A stretch of DNA of 64,000 nt, from the NCBI RefSeq assembly GCF_039595395.1, contig NZ_JBCNLP010000006.1, positions 1,960,458 to 2,024,457 of the forward strand, written 5' to 3'. The stretch is from Novosphingobium sp. Its GTDB lineage: Bacteria > Pseudomonadota > Alphaproteobacteria > Sphingomonadales > Sphingomonadaceae. Within the stretch, counting starts at the first letter, position 1. Each line of letters begins with the position of its first letter. Below the pieces are notes generated by a model that searched no databases, was not told the origin of the DNA, and saw only the letters and a program-made list of their open reading frames with translations. The translations under genes were made by a program, and so were the position numbers. This document shows positions 27,066 to 35,513 of this stretch, one piece after another.

Positions 27066-27785
27066 ATGACCGATCTTTGCCGCCGCAACGCTCTGGGCAG
27101 CATCGCCCTTGGCATGGCCGCAGCTACAGCCCCGATCGAAGCAGGCGCTCAGAGCCCGGCGCCCGCCCCGGTGCTGGCTTTCGCCGGTGGCCATCAGCCC
27201 AAGCCTTTGGGCTTCGACCCCACCAAACTCACCGGCCTGTCGGAGAAGCTCATCCGCTCGCATTGGGAGAACAACTATCAGGGGTCGGTCAAGGCGCTCA
27301 ACATGGTGGAGGGACGCCTTGCCAGCGCCATGGCCGACAAGGATCTGCCGCCGGTGATCTATGGCGGGCTCAAGCGCGAGGAACTGCATCGCACCGGCTC
27401 GGTGATCCTCCATGAGCTCTATTTCGAGCAGTTTGGCGGCAATGGGCAGGCCTCGGGCGCGATCCACGATGCCCTGATCCGCAGCCACGGCAGCTTCGAG
27501 GCGTGGGAAGCCGAATTCCGCCGCACCGCCATGGCGCTGGCGGGCGGCTCGGGCTGGTGCATCCTGGCCTGGAATCACTACACCAGATCGCTCCATAACT
27601 ATTGGGCCTGGGACCACACCAACGGTCCTGTTACCGGTACGCCGCTGCTGGTGCTCGATATGTATGAGCATGCCTTCGCGCTGGATTACGGGGCGGCGGC
27701 GGCCAAATATGTCGATGCCTTCATGCACAATGTCGATTGGGCGGTCGTCGATGCGCGCTACAAGAGCGCGACGCGCAAAGACTGA
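27066..27785 (+). CDS. Exported Fe/Mn-family superoxide dismutase in the chromate operon
   Basis: 239 residues. The N-terminus carries a Tat-like signal (CRRNALGSIALGMAAATAPIEAGAQ), so export is likely. All four metal ligands can be placed: His in LIRSHWENNYQG (about 66), His in ILHELYFEQFGG (116), and Asp and His in LDMYEHAF (198, 202). Within the dismutase fold, Tyr in HWENNY and WNHYTRSLHNYWAWDH are conserved. It removes superoxide produced when chromate is reduced. ChrA and ChrB-type neighbours match chrBAC(F) operons, in which ChrC is a superoxide dismutase. Confidence 0.9.
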   Translation: MTDLCRRNALGSIALGMAAATAPIEAGAQSPAPAPVLAFAGGHQPKPLGFDPTKLTGLSEKLIRSHWENNYQGSVKALNMVEGRLASAMADKDLPPVIYGGLKREELHRTGSVILHELYFEQFGGNGQASGAIHDALIRSHGSFEAWEAEFRRTAMALAGGSGWCILAWNHYTRSLHNYWAWDHTNGPVTGTPLLVLDMYEHAFALDYGAAAAKYVDAFMHNVDWAVVDARYKSATRKD

Positions 27786-27799
27786 ACGGGGGGCCTGCC

Positions 27800-28630
27800 A
27801 TGTCCGCACTCAACGCCATTGCTCCGACCAAGCTCATGAGGCTGGTGGGAACGCCCGGTTGCCCGGTGCTGATCGACGTCCGTTCTCCCCAGGAGACAGC
27901 GGCAAGCCTGTTCCCCGGTGCTGTCCTGCGCGACGGCGCCGAGGTGACAACATGGGCACCCGGTCTTTCCGGGCGAGAGGTGGTGGTCATCTGCCACAAC
28001 GGTCGTGCCATCAGTCCGGGTGTTGCGGCGTGGCTGCGCCACCATGGGGCCGATGCTCAGGTGCTCGAAGGCGGCATGGTGGGGTGGCAGGCGGCCAGAT
28101 TGCCAACCATCGATCCGCAGGCCTTGCCACCGCGCGATGCGCTTGGGCGGACAGTCTGGGTTACGCGGGCCCGGCCCAAGGTGGACCGCATCGCCTGCCC
28201 ATGGCTGATCCGCCGCTTCGTGGACCCTGAGGCCGTGTTCCTGTTCGCCGCCCCATCCGAGATCGAGGCCGTGACGCTGGCGTTCGGCGCTACGCCCTTC
28301 GATGTCGAAGGTGAGGGCCTGCGCTGGACGCATCGCGGTGAGCTATGCACCTTCGATGCAATGGTGCAGGATTTCGGCCTTGGCGAACTGGCTGCGCTGG
28401 CCCGCCTGGCGATGATCGTGCGCGGCGCCGATACGGACCGGGTGGCGATTGCCCCGGAAGCGCCGGGATTGCTTGCTCTGTCTTTGGGGCTCTCGCGCAT
28501 GTTCGATGACGACCATCGTCAACTCGATGCGGGGCTGCTGGTCTATGACGCCCTGTACCGCTGGAGCCGTGACGCGACGGATGAAACCCACAACTGGGCC
28601 TCGCACAGATCACGGAGAGGCGAGCTTTAG
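27800..28630 (+). CDS. Rhodanese-ChrB C-terminal domain fusion protein
   Basis: 276 residues from ATG 27800. Residues 1-100 are a rhodanese domain with DVRSPQETAASLFPGA and the active-site loop CHNGRA (Cys near 65). From about residue 120 comes the ChrB C-terminal domain: RTVWVTRARPKVDRIACPWLIRRFVDPEAVFLF, then LCTFDAMVQDFGLGELAALARLA. The N-terminal regulatory part of full ChrB is absent, so this is a chromate-resistance effector rather than the regulator. It is 14 bp after the superoxide dismutase gene. Likely role: handling chromate or sulfur during chromate stress. Confidence 0.9.
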   Translation: MSALNAIAPTKLMRLVGTPGCPVLIDVRSPQETAASLFPGAVLRDGAEVTTWAPGLSGREVVVICHNGRAISPGVAAWLRHHGADAQVLEGGMVGWQAARLPTIDPQALPPRDALGRTVWVTRARPKVDRIACPWLIRRFVDPEAVFLFAAPSEIEAVTLAFGATPFDVEGEGLRWTHRGELCTFDAMVQDFGLGELAALARLAMIVRGADTDRVAIAPEAPGLLALSLGLSRMFDDDHRQLDAGLLVYDALYRWSRDATDETHNWASHRSRRGEL

Positions 28631-28642
28631 AAACTCTCTGAG

Positions 28643-28657
28643 CCGCTAACAAAGCGG
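28643..28657 (+). terminator. Short hairpin after the chromate operon
   Basis: CCGCT (28643-28647) and AGCGG (28653-28657) form a 5-bp stem with a 5-nt loop, 12 bp past the stop codon. No long T run, so the call is weak. Confidence 0.35.
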
Positions 28658-28774
28658 TCATTCCATGACTCTGCTGTGAGGGCTAAGAGCGGCCTTCTGT
28701 TCATCACTTCCAGATGCTCGAACTAAGCCGCAGAAGCTCCCCAAGCATGCGGTGTGGAGCGCTGCAAATTACCT

Positions 28775-29668
28775 TCATTCCCGATATCGCAAGGTCTTCA
28801 CCAGCATGGCAAAGGCCGCTGTAGGCTGACGCCGACTGGGGTAATAAAGATGGTATCCAGGCAGCGGCCTCGACCAGTCCTCCAGCACGCGCACCAAACG
28901 ACCGCTGGCCAGATGGTGCTCGACCTGATCGAGCGGCAGATGCGCCAACCCGAAACCATCGAGCGCAGCCTGTGCCAGCATGTCGATGGTGTTGAACGCC
29001 ATCTGCCCGTCAACCCGCACGCGCAGGGCATGACGGTCCTTCTCGAAATCCCAGATGTAGAAACCGCGATCGGCTGAAATGCGCAAATTGATGCATTGAT
29101 GGCGCACCAGATCCTGCGGCACCATCGGCGCACCCACCCGTTCCAGATAGGCGGGCGAGGCGACGATGGCGATCTGGAGATCGGGCGCGATGCGCAGCGC
29201 GATCATGTCCTTGTCCACGTCCTCACCCAACCGCACGCCCGCATCGAAACGGTCGGCGACAATGTCGGCAAGTCCATAATCGGACACGATCTCGACCCGG
29301 ATATCGGGATAGTCGGCCAGCAAGCGCGCCAGCGCGGGATAGAGTATGGTCGCGGTCGCATGTTCGACCGAGGTGATGCGGATCAGTCCCGCAGGCTTTT
29401 CGCGCATCTCGGTCAAGGTGGCGATCCGAGCATCCAGCGCACCGAGGGCGGGCACCAATGTTTCCAGCAACTGCTCACCCGCCTGTGTCGGCGCCATGCT
29501 GCGCGTGGTGCGGGTTAGCAGGCGCAGCCCCAGATGCGCCTCCAGCCGCCGAATAATCTGGCTGAGCGCCGATTGCGACATGCCCAGCCGGGCCGCCGCG
29601 CGCGTGAAATTACGCTCCTCGGCCACCACCGCAAAGGCGGTCAGGTCAGCCATCTCGCCCCGCCGCAT
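28775..29668 (-). CDS. LysR-family regulator (CrgA-like)
   Basis: 297 residues from ATG 29668. HTH at about 18-45 (RNFTRAAARLGMSQSALSQIIRRLE), linker LLTRTTRSMAPTQAGEQLL, and an effector domain with GLIRITSVEHATATILYPAL, typical of the CrgA/DmlR subgroup. Divergent from the OYE-type reductase, with a 101-bp shared promoter region, so it most likely controls the reductase and the following AKR. Confidence 0.93.
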   Translation of the reverse strand: MRRGEMADLTAFAVVAEERNFTRAAARLGMSQSALSQIIRRLEAHLGLRLLTRTTRSMAPTQAGEQLLETLVPALGALDARIATLTEMREKPAGLIRITSVEHATATILYPALARLLADYPDIRVEIVSDYGLADIVADRFDAGVRLGEDVDKDMIALRIAPDLQIAIVASPAYLERVGAPMVPQDLVRHQCINLRISADRGFYIWDFEKDRHALRVRVDGQMAFNTIDMLAQAALDGFGLAHLPLDQVEHHLASGRLVRVLEDWSRPLPGYHLYYPSRRQPTAAFAMLVKTLRYRE

Positions 29669-29769
29669 TCAGTGCTACTCCTTCTAGGTCCATGCCGATA
29701 CTAGTGGCTAATCGCAGATCTGCCCATGCCCTATTCCAGTGCCAGTGCCCCCTGGATGGATGATGATCA

Positions 29770-30894
29770 ATGGACGCCGACAGCTTGCTTGAACCCTTTG
29801 CGCTGATCCCCGGCCTGACCTTGCGCAACCGGGTAGCCATGGCGCCGATGACCACCTGGGCCGCAGACGACGACGGCACCGTCTCGCATGAGGAGGAGGC
29901 ATGGTATCGCCGCCGCGTGGGCGATGTCGGGCTGGTCATCACCGGCTGCACCCATGTTCAGGCCAACGGCGTTGGCTTTACCGGCGAATTCGCCGCGCAT
30001 GACGACAGCTTCATCCCCAGCCTCGCCCGACTGGCCATTGCGGCCAAAAGCGGCGGTGCCCCCGCCATCCTCCAGATCTTTCATGCCGGGGGCAAAACGC
30101 GCTCTGATCTGGTGGCAGACGTGGTCGCGGCCAGCGCTGTCGAGGGCGAGGCCGGGCCTTTCTCCGATGCGCTGATGCCGCGCGCGCTGGCGGATGCCGA
30201 GGTCGAGGCGGTGGTCCAGGCCTTTGGCGATGCCACGCGCCGGGCGATCATCGCCGGTTTCGATGGGGTGGAACTGCACGGCGCGCATGGCTTCCTGCTC
30301 CAGAACTTCCTCTCTCCCCACAGCAACCGCCGTGGGGATCGCTGGGGCGGATCGCTGAAGGGACGCCAGCGCTTCCCGCTGGAGGTGGTGGCGCAGGTTC
30401 GTCACGTGATCGCGACCTGCGCCAACCGCCCTTTCGCTTTGGGCTATCGCCTAACCTGTGACGAGCCCTATGACGATGGCCTGCGCATGGCGGACAGCCT
30501 TGTTCTGGTCGATGGATTGATCGGCGCCGGGATCGATTATCTGCATGCCTCGCTTGGACAGGCTCTGGATGCCCGTCCGGTCGATGCGCCAGAGGGCCCC
30601 GCAATCATCACCATCCTGCGCGATCATCTGGCAGGCCGCATTCCCCTGATCGCGGCGGGGCAGATCCGCACGCCGCTGCAGGCAAAGCAGGCGCTGAATA
30701 TGGGCCTCTCGGCTGTGGCCATCGGGCAGGCCCTGGTGATGAACCCGGATTGGGTCGCACAGCTATGCGGGGAGACCACCACAATGCGGGAACTGGCCAT
30801 CGGGCCAGAGGATGTCGCCCCGCTGGCCGTGCCGCCAAAACTATGGCGGATCATCGCATCGACGCCGGGGTGGTTCCCGGCACGCGGGGCGTGA
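29770..30894 (+). CDS. Old-yellow-enzyme family NADH:flavin oxidoreductase
   Basis: 374 residues from ATG 29770. FMN TIM barrel: LRNRVAMAPMTTWAADDDG at the first strand, LQIFHAGGKTRSDL, GFDGVELHGAHGFLLQNFLSPHSNRRGDRWGGS (the OYE signature) and GQIRTPLQAKQALNMGLSAVAIGQALVMNPDWV at the phosphate site. Cytosolic; reduces activated alkenes or nitro compounds with NAD(P)H. A LysR gene diverges upstream; a Tat-leader ORF and an AKR follow within 3 bp, forming a reductase operon. Confidence 0.92.
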   Translation: MDADSLLEPFALIPGLTLRNRVAMAPMTTWAADDDGTVSHEEEAWYRRRVGDVGLVITGCTHVQANGVGFTGEFAAHDDSFIPSLARLAIAAKSGGAPAILQIFHAGGKTRSDLVADVVAASAVEGEAGPFSDALMPRALADAEVEAVVQAFGDATRRAIIAGFDGVELHGAHGFLLQNFLSPHSNRRGDRWGGSLKGRQRFPLEVVAQVRHVIATCANRPFALGYRLTCDEPYDDGLRMADSLVLVDGLIGAGIDYLHASLGQALDARPVDAPEGPAIITILRDHLAGRIPLIAAGQIRTPLQAKQALNMGLSAVAIGQALVMNPDWVAQLCGETTTMRELAIGPEDVAPLAVPPKLWRIIASTPGWFPARGA

Positions 30895-30896
30895 CC

Positions 30897-30995
30897 ATGC
30901 CCGCCATCGACCGCCGCGCCTTCCTTGACGCCGCCGTGGCCGGAGCGGCGCTGGCCTTCGCTCGCCCTTCTTTCGCAACAGGACCCAGACTATGA
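30897..30995 (+). CDS. 32-aa Tat-leader-like ORF overlapping the AKR start
   Basis: ATG 30897 begins MPAIDRRAFLDAAVAGAALA, then FARPSFATGPRL and a stop. It is a text-book twin-arginine signal (RRAFL, hydrophobic core, A-x-A-like end) but the frame stops at once, with the stop sharing ATGA with the AKR start at 30992. Some AKR relatives carry a Tat signal at their N-terminus, so this may be such a signal split off by a frameshift. Otherwise it is a leader peptide that couples translation. Confidence 0.55.
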   Translation: MPAIDRRAFLDAAVAGAALAFARPSFATGPRL

Positions 30996-31975
30996 ACACC
31001 CGCAAACTCGGCTCGCTCACCGTCTCCGAACTCGGCTCTGGCTGCATGAACATGAGCGGCAATTACAACCCGCCCGCCGATGTGCCCCAGTCGATCCGCA
31101 CCATCCGCAAGGCCGCCGAACTAGGCGTCACCTTCTTCGACACAGCCGAGGTCTATGGGCCCTACATCAACGAGGAACTGGTCGGCGAAGCGCTACAGCC
31201 AATTCGCGACAGCGTAGCCATCGCGACCAAGTTCGGCTTTGCCATCGACGGAACGATCGCCCTCAACAGCCGCCCCGAGCATATCCGCAAAGTCGTCGAG
31301 CAATCGCTCAAACGCCTGCGCACTGACCGTATCGACCTCTATTACCAGCACCGCATCGATCCCGCCGTGCCCGTCGAGGAGGTTGCCGGCGCCATCAAGG
31401 ATTTGATCGCACAGGGCAAGGTGCTGCATTTCGGCCTTTCCGAGGCCAGCGCCGCCTCGATCCGCCGCGCCCATGCCGTCCAGCCGGTGTCGGCGGTGCA
31501 GAGCGAATATTCGCTTTGGACGCGCAATGTGGAACTGAACGGCGTGTTGGCGACCTGCCGGGAACTGGGCATCGGCTTTGTACCATGGGCGCCGCTGGGG
31601 GAAGGTTTCTTTACGGGCAAGTACGATACCACAACGACCTATAGTGATGCCGATTTCAGAGGAGGCTTTCCGCGTTTTTCAAAGCAGTTCATGCCGCTGA
31701 ACATGCCGATCATCGCATGGTTGCAGGCCTACGCCCAAACCAAGGGCGCCACGCCCGCCCAGATCGCCCTGGCATGGCTACTGGCCAAAGGGGACCACAT
31801 CGTGCCGATCCCCGGCAGGCGCCATGAAGCGCATCTGCTGGAAAATCTGGGTGCGCGGAACCTTCGCCTTACGCCCGCCGATGTGCAGGACATCGAGACG
31901 TCGCTATCCAGATTTCCGGTCTATGGAGACAGAATGGGGACAGCGCATATGAGCCAGATCGATTATACCGTTTGA
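30992..31975 (+). CDS. Aldo-keto reductase
   Basis: 327 residues from ATG 30992. The catalytic tetrad can be placed: Asp and Tyr in FFDTAEVYG (about 50 and 55), Lys in ATKFGF (80), His in DLYYQHRID (120). Cofactor-binding parts are WAPLGEGFFTGKY and IVPIPGRRHEAHLLENL. Closest to the YakC/AKR13-type NADPH enzymes that reduce small aldehydes and ketones. Overlaps the Tat-leader ORF and shares the operon with the OYE-type reductase; a strong hairpin follows. Confidence 0.93.
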   Translation: MNTRKLGSLTVSELGSGCMNMSGNYNPPADVPQSIRTIRKAAELGVTFFDTAEVYGPYINEELVGEALQPIRDSVAIATKFGFAIDGTIALNSRPEHIRKVVEQSLKRLRTDRIDLYYQHRIDPAVPVEEVAGAIKDLIAQGKVLHFGLSEASAASIRRAHAVQPVSAVQSEYSLWTRNVELNGVLATCRELGIGFVPWAPLGEGFFTGKYDTTTTYSDADFRGGFPRFSKQFMPLNMPIIAWLQAYAQTKGATPAQIALAWLLAKGDHIVPIPGRRHEAHLLENLGARNLRLTPADVQDIETSLSRFPVYGDRMGTAHMSQIDYTV

Positions 31976-31987
31976 TCTTACATTTCC

Positions 31988-32025
31988 GGTGGGCGTGGCA
32001 AGCAGACCAAATTGCCACGCCCACC
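31988..32025 (+). terminator. 14-bp perfect hairpin after the AKR gene
   Basis: GGTGGGCGTGGCAA (31988-32001) pairs fully with TTGCCACGCCCACC (32012-32025) with a 10-nt loop, 12 bp past the stop. There is no T run, but the stem is long and GC-rich; it likely ends the reductase operon. Confidence 0.7.
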
Positions 32026-32137
32026 AGGATCGCCCCAGAAACAGACGTTCGCGGTCCATTGCCACGGTGTCGAAACCACCCGTTCGTTCATACCAGAAAT
32101 ACCGGCCCACCAATGGCGCGATAGGCCGGATCTTCGC

Positions 32138-32770
32138 TTAAAGCTCAGTTCTTTCTGACAACGTCAACGCATCATCGACGTCCACGCCGAGATAGCGGAC
32201 CGTATGCTCGATGTTGGTGTGCCCGAGCAGGATCTGGATCGCCCGCAGATTTCCCGTTGCCTTGTAGATGAGCGCGGCCTTGGTTCGGCGCATGGAATGC
32301 GTGCCATACTGGCTCTTGTCGAGGCCAACGGTCGACACCCACTCATCGAGCAGGCGGGCATATTGCCGGGTGCTGATATGGCCCATGTAATCCACCCGAC
32401 TTGGAAAAACGAAGTCGTTCAAGGATCCCTTCCGCCGTTCAAGCCAAGCCAGCAGGCTCTTGCGTGCTTCTGCCATGATTTCGAACTGGACCGGGCGGCC
32501 GGTCTTGTGCTGGATGACGGTGGCCCGGTTGCGGATGCTGCCACCGCTGACCAGATCGCCGATGCGAAGCTTCACAAAGTCGCACCCGCGCAACTTGCTG
32601 TCGATCGCAAGGTCGAACAGGGCGCGATCACGCAGGCGCCGATGTTCGTTGAGATAGAACCGGATAGCCCAAATGTCCTGCGGCCTTAGCGGGCGCTTCG
32701 GCCCCACATTCTGTCCAGCGTTCCAAGGGCGCCGTTCATGCACGGCGGGGTCAACATCTGAATGTCCCAT
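32138..32770 (-). CDS. Tyrosine recombinase, catalytic-domain-only integrase
   Basis: 210 residues from ATG 32770 (GGAGAAG seven bases upstream). All active-site residues are present: Arg in SKLRGCD (about 61), Lys in IQHKTGRP (89), HSMRR (His 158, Arg 161), GHTN (His 184) and the nucleophile Tyr in RYLGVD (193). The core-binding N-terminal domain is short (about 30 residues before RPQDIWAIRFYL), as in small plasmid or transposon resolvases. An AbrB-Doc pair is divergent. No attachment site is visible nearby, so it may act in plasmid dimer resolution or gene-cassette mobility. Confidence 0.9.
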   Translation of the reverse strand: MGHSDVDPAVHERRPWNAGQNVGPKRPLRPQDIWAIRFYLNEHRRLRDRALFDLAIDSKLRGCDFVKLRIGDLVSGGSIRNRATVIQHKTGRPVQFEIMAEARKSLLAWLERRKGSLNDFVFPSRVDYMGHISTRQYARLLDEWVSTVGLDKSQYGTHSMRRTKAALIYKATGNLRAIQILLGHTNIEHTVRYLGVDVDDALTLSERTEL

Positions 32771-32850
32771 TATGCTTCTCCTGCGGCCGTGATGGCCGGT
32801 TGGCAGGATACGCCTCTTGAGAATGTTAGGCATTGTGTTATAACTACCGT

Positions 32851-33078
32851 ATGAACGCCAGCCTCAAGATCACCAAGATCGGCAACTCTGCCGGTGTCGT
32901 CCTGCCAAAGGAATTGCTTGCCAAGCTGCGCGCTGGCGTGGGCGACACACTGTATGTGACCGAAACACCCGATGGCCTCCGGATCACGGCGGCAGACCCT
33001 TCCTTCGAGGCCAAGATGGCACTGGCAGAACAGATCATGCGCGAGGACAGGGATATTCTGCGCGTGCTGGCCAAGTAA
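32851..33078 (+). CDS. AbrB/MazE-type antitoxin
   Basis: 75 residues from ATG 32851. The N-terminus SLKITKIGNSAGVVLPKELLAKL is the swapped-hairpin AbrB DNA-binding fold. The C-terminal tail (SFEAKMALAEQIMREDRDILRVLAK) is the helical part expected to block the toxin. The next gene begins 1 bp after its stop and encodes a Fic/Doc toxin, so this is the antitoxin and likely autorepressor of the pair. The promoter region is shared with the recombinase gene. Confidence 0.92.
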   Translation: MNASLKITKIGNSAGVVLPKELLAKLRAGVGDTLYVTETPDGLRITAADPSFEAKMALAEQIMREDRDILRVLAK

Positions 33079-33079
33079 C

Positions 33080-33469
33080 ATGGCGCAAATTGTTGAGCCG
33101 GTCTGGATCGAGGCCGAACTTGCGCTTGCTATCCACGACCGCCAACTGGCCGAGCATGGAGGCCCGATTGGCCTGCGTGATGCTTCAGCGCTGGAATCCG
33201 CTTTGGGCCGCCCACGCAACCAGTGGGCCTATGGCGAGGCCGATCTTTGCGCTTTGGCGGCGGCCTATGCTTATGGCGTGGCGCGCAATCACCCTTTTGT
33301 CGACGGTAACAAACGCACGGCATGGGTGCTGGCGCGCCTATTCCTGGCGCTGAACAATGTGCAGATCAGCTTTGCGCCCGAGGAAGCCATTCGCATGGTG
33401 TTGGCACTGGCCAGTGGCGCGCTGACCGAAGCCGAAGTGGCGGAGTGGTTCAGAGCAAGGGAAGTGTGA
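33080..33469 (+). CDS. doc: Doc-type Fic-domain toxin
   Basis: 129 residues, standard Doc length. The Fic motif reads HPFVDGNKRTAW (His near 71), with the N-terminal helices seen in death-on-curing proteins (GGPIGLRDASALESALGRP). Doc of phage P1 phosphorylates EF-Tu; this protein keeps the same motif. It follows the AbrB-type antitoxin with a 1-bp gap. Such pairs stabilise plasmids or islands, in line with the adjacent recombinase. Confidence 0.93.
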   Translation: MAQIVEPVWIEAELALAIHDRQLAEHGGPIGLRDASALESALGRPRNQWAYGEADLCALAAAYAYGVARNHPFVDGNKRTAWVLARLFLALNNVQISFAPEEAIRMVLALASGALTEAEVAEWFRAREV

Positions 33470-33491
33470 ACTTGCACCCGAGTTTCTTCTT

Positions 33492-34841
33492 TCAACGCAA
33501 GTCGGCGACCCCGAGTTCGTCCCATATCCAGGAGAAACTGCAACCCCCCATTTGCTCATTGCCCGATTTGGCTGTCATGTTCTCAATGTATTTGAGCCAT
33601 TCCCGCACCTTGGCGCGACCGGCTTTGGTTCTGGCCATCTGGCGGGGTGTCTTGTTGCCCAATGCGGGCACTGGTTCGTCGAGGACCTGCCGATATTGCC
33701 GGTCCATCATCTCTCCAACAATGCGCTGCATTTCGGCGAGAGGTATTTCCGGCTCGGCAATCGCCTCGCGCTCGCGGTCCTGCTCCTCCATCATCTGTGC
33801 AACGGTAAGGATTTCTGTCAGCGGCGCCTGAACCAAGTCCCCAAGCAGCGGGATGAAGAGGTGCCTTGCGCGTTCTGCCCGCTTGGCGCTGTTCACCTCG
33901 ATGGTGAGGAAGCGCCCGGCCAAATCAACATTGCCCAGGACGGTCGAGCCATCGTCCATCGTCGATGCCAGCACCTGGGCGTTGGGCTTTGCCACCTTCT
34001 TGGGTTTTGCGCGCTTGTCTTCCAGCCAATTCCAGAATTTAGCGGAGGCGGGAGACAAGGTGGGCACCGTGTGGAACCGGGCAGCGATCTGCTTTTGTTT
34101 CACCCCTTTGGAGATTGGGAACACGAGGCGGTGAAACAGAATGTCGTCGCCATCGTTGTTGACGAAATCAGGCATAGCAGGCCGCATGCCCCCTGCTGCC
34201 TCAATCAGCCAGGTGGCAGTGAACAGCGGGGCGCTATGGCGCAGCAACGCGGCGCGGTCCGTCGTGTCAAAATGGAGTTCGGGGCCGGGCTGTGCGCCGA
34301 TCCTGGCAAAACCGTCGATCAATTGGGCGCTGGCTTCTGGCCCGAAAGCCAGCAGCGCCCCTGAAATGACCGTGCCGCTCCGCCCCATGATCAGGCGCGT
34401 GGCGATCTTGTCCCAGTTGCGCAAATTGCGGGTCGCGCTCCGCTCCTGCACCGTGACCGGTTCGTCATTTTGCAGCAGATCGCGCAGACGCATCGACTGG
34501 CCGGGCACCACTTCGCTTACTTCGTAGAGTGACATCGGCGTGTCGCGCAGGGCCTTGATATAGGCTTTCACCGAAGGGGTTTCGTTCCAGCCCCGGCGCT
34601 TGAGATAATCGTCAGCGAGATTCTCGCCATCGATCTCACGCCCCAACAGGTCTTCGAACGCGCAACCCCACAGCGGGCCTTCCCAATGCGGCCCGACCAG
34701 GTCGAGCAACTCGTCAAAATCCACGTTCAATTCATCAGCAGCAGGCCCGAAATGCTCGGCCAGACAATCATCAAGGCGCGCCTTCCATGGCTCGCGCCCG
34801 GCATATTTGATCAGGCCGGACAGGTCGTGGGTCGCGGGCAA
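33492..34841 (-). CDS. Unknown 449-aa protein beside the toxin-antitoxin pair
   Basis: No family recognised. The protein is acidic and soluble, with no signal or membrane segments. The middle contains GRSGTVISGALLAFGPEASAQLIDGF; the region 265-330 has a basic stretch (EDKRAKPKKVAKPNAQ) and VNSAKRAERARHLFIPLLGD. The C-terminus, VPALGNKTPRQMARTKAGRAKVREWLKYIEN, looks like a repeated helical motif used as a protein tail in several bacterial families. Ends with a Trp-rich stretch (CSFSWIWDELGVADLR). It is convergent with doc, 22 bp apart. Long and codon-regular, so a real gene. Confidence 0.8.
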   Translation of the reverse strand: MPATHDLSGLIKYAGREPWKARLDDCLAEHFGPAADELNVDFDELLDLVGPHWEGPLWGCAFEDLLGREIDGENLADDYLKRRGWNETPSVKAYIKALRDTPMSLYEVSEVVPGQSMRLRDLLQNDEPVTVQERSATRNLRNWDKIATRLIMGRSGTVISGALLAFGPEASAQLIDGFARIGAQPGPELHFDTTDRAALLRHSAPLFTATWLIEAAGGMRPAMPDFVNNDGDDILFHRLVFPISKGVKQKQIAARFHTVPTLSPASAKFWNWLEDKRAKPKKVAKPNAQVLASTMDDGSTVLGNVDLAGRFLTIEVNSAKRAERARHLFIPLLGDLVQAPLTEILTVAQMMEEQDREREAIAEPEIPLAEMQRIVGEMMDRQYRQVLDEPVPALGNKTPRQMARTKAGRAKVREWLKYIENMTAKSGNEQMGGCSFSWIWDELGVADLR

Positions 34842-34982
34842 GGGGGGGCTCCTGTTGGTGTTGTCCCGTCCTGCATTTTCGATCCATTGACGTCAACGCC
34901 ATGAATCCAAGTGGGAAGTGCCTGCCGCCGCGATTCCTGCCCTTCAGGTGGTGACCTTAAACTCTCGAAAGTCGCCCTTCAT

Positions 34983-35450
34983 TCACGGTGATGGAATTGG
35001 CCCAGCAAACGCCACGCAGCGCAGGCCCCGATAAGCTTCGACCAGTTGCTCCAGCGTGAAAGCGCGATTGCGACCGCTGGGATTGGGCAACACCCAGGTC
35101 GTCGCGCCGGCAAAACCCATGGCCTGCCGCCCCCATGCGATCTCCCGCTGGCCCGACATCCCCGCCCACGCCGGCTTGCCCAGAAAGGCGACAAAGGCCG
35201 GTCGGTAACGGGCGATCTTGCCTCCGAAGGCATCGGCTGCCGCGCGATATTCAGCCGGATCGATCTGATCCTCACGCGCCGTCGGGCGCGCAACCACTGT
35301 GGTGAGGCCGCAGCCATGGTGTAGCAAGTCCCGGCTGTCCTGCGGGGCGAACCTATGCGGCGTGAAGCCTGCCTCATGCATCACCTGCCAGAAACGGTTG
35401 CCTCGCCCCGCAAAATGATGCCCGGTTGCAGCCGCCAGCAATCCCGGATT
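34983..35450 (-). pseudogene. mug: mug-like DNA glycosylase, N-terminus removed by IS copy A
   Basis: The reading from the IS boundary gives SNPGLLAAATGHHFAGRGNRFW, then LLHHGCGLTTVVARPTARED, VAFLGKPAW and TWVLPNPSGRNRAFTLEQLVEAYRGL, matching G/T(U) mismatch-specific DNA glycosylases (NPG..SGRN). Family members have about 15 more N-terminal residues with the GINPG motif; the part before NPG is replaced by IS DNA at 35451. The frame continues into the IS, so a short fused product could exist. The missing 5' end is not on the other side of the IS. Confidence 0.8.
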
Positions 35451-35513
35451 TGATCTGCCCCCTTCTGAGTGGCCCATCGACTATCATAGTCTGGATCACG
35501 AAGGAGGAATGGA

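Noticed and set aside
32000..32137. Attachment site or tRNA next to the recombinase
   Set aside because: No tRNA-like fold or direct repeat pair was found; only a terminator hairpin and a dispersed repeat.
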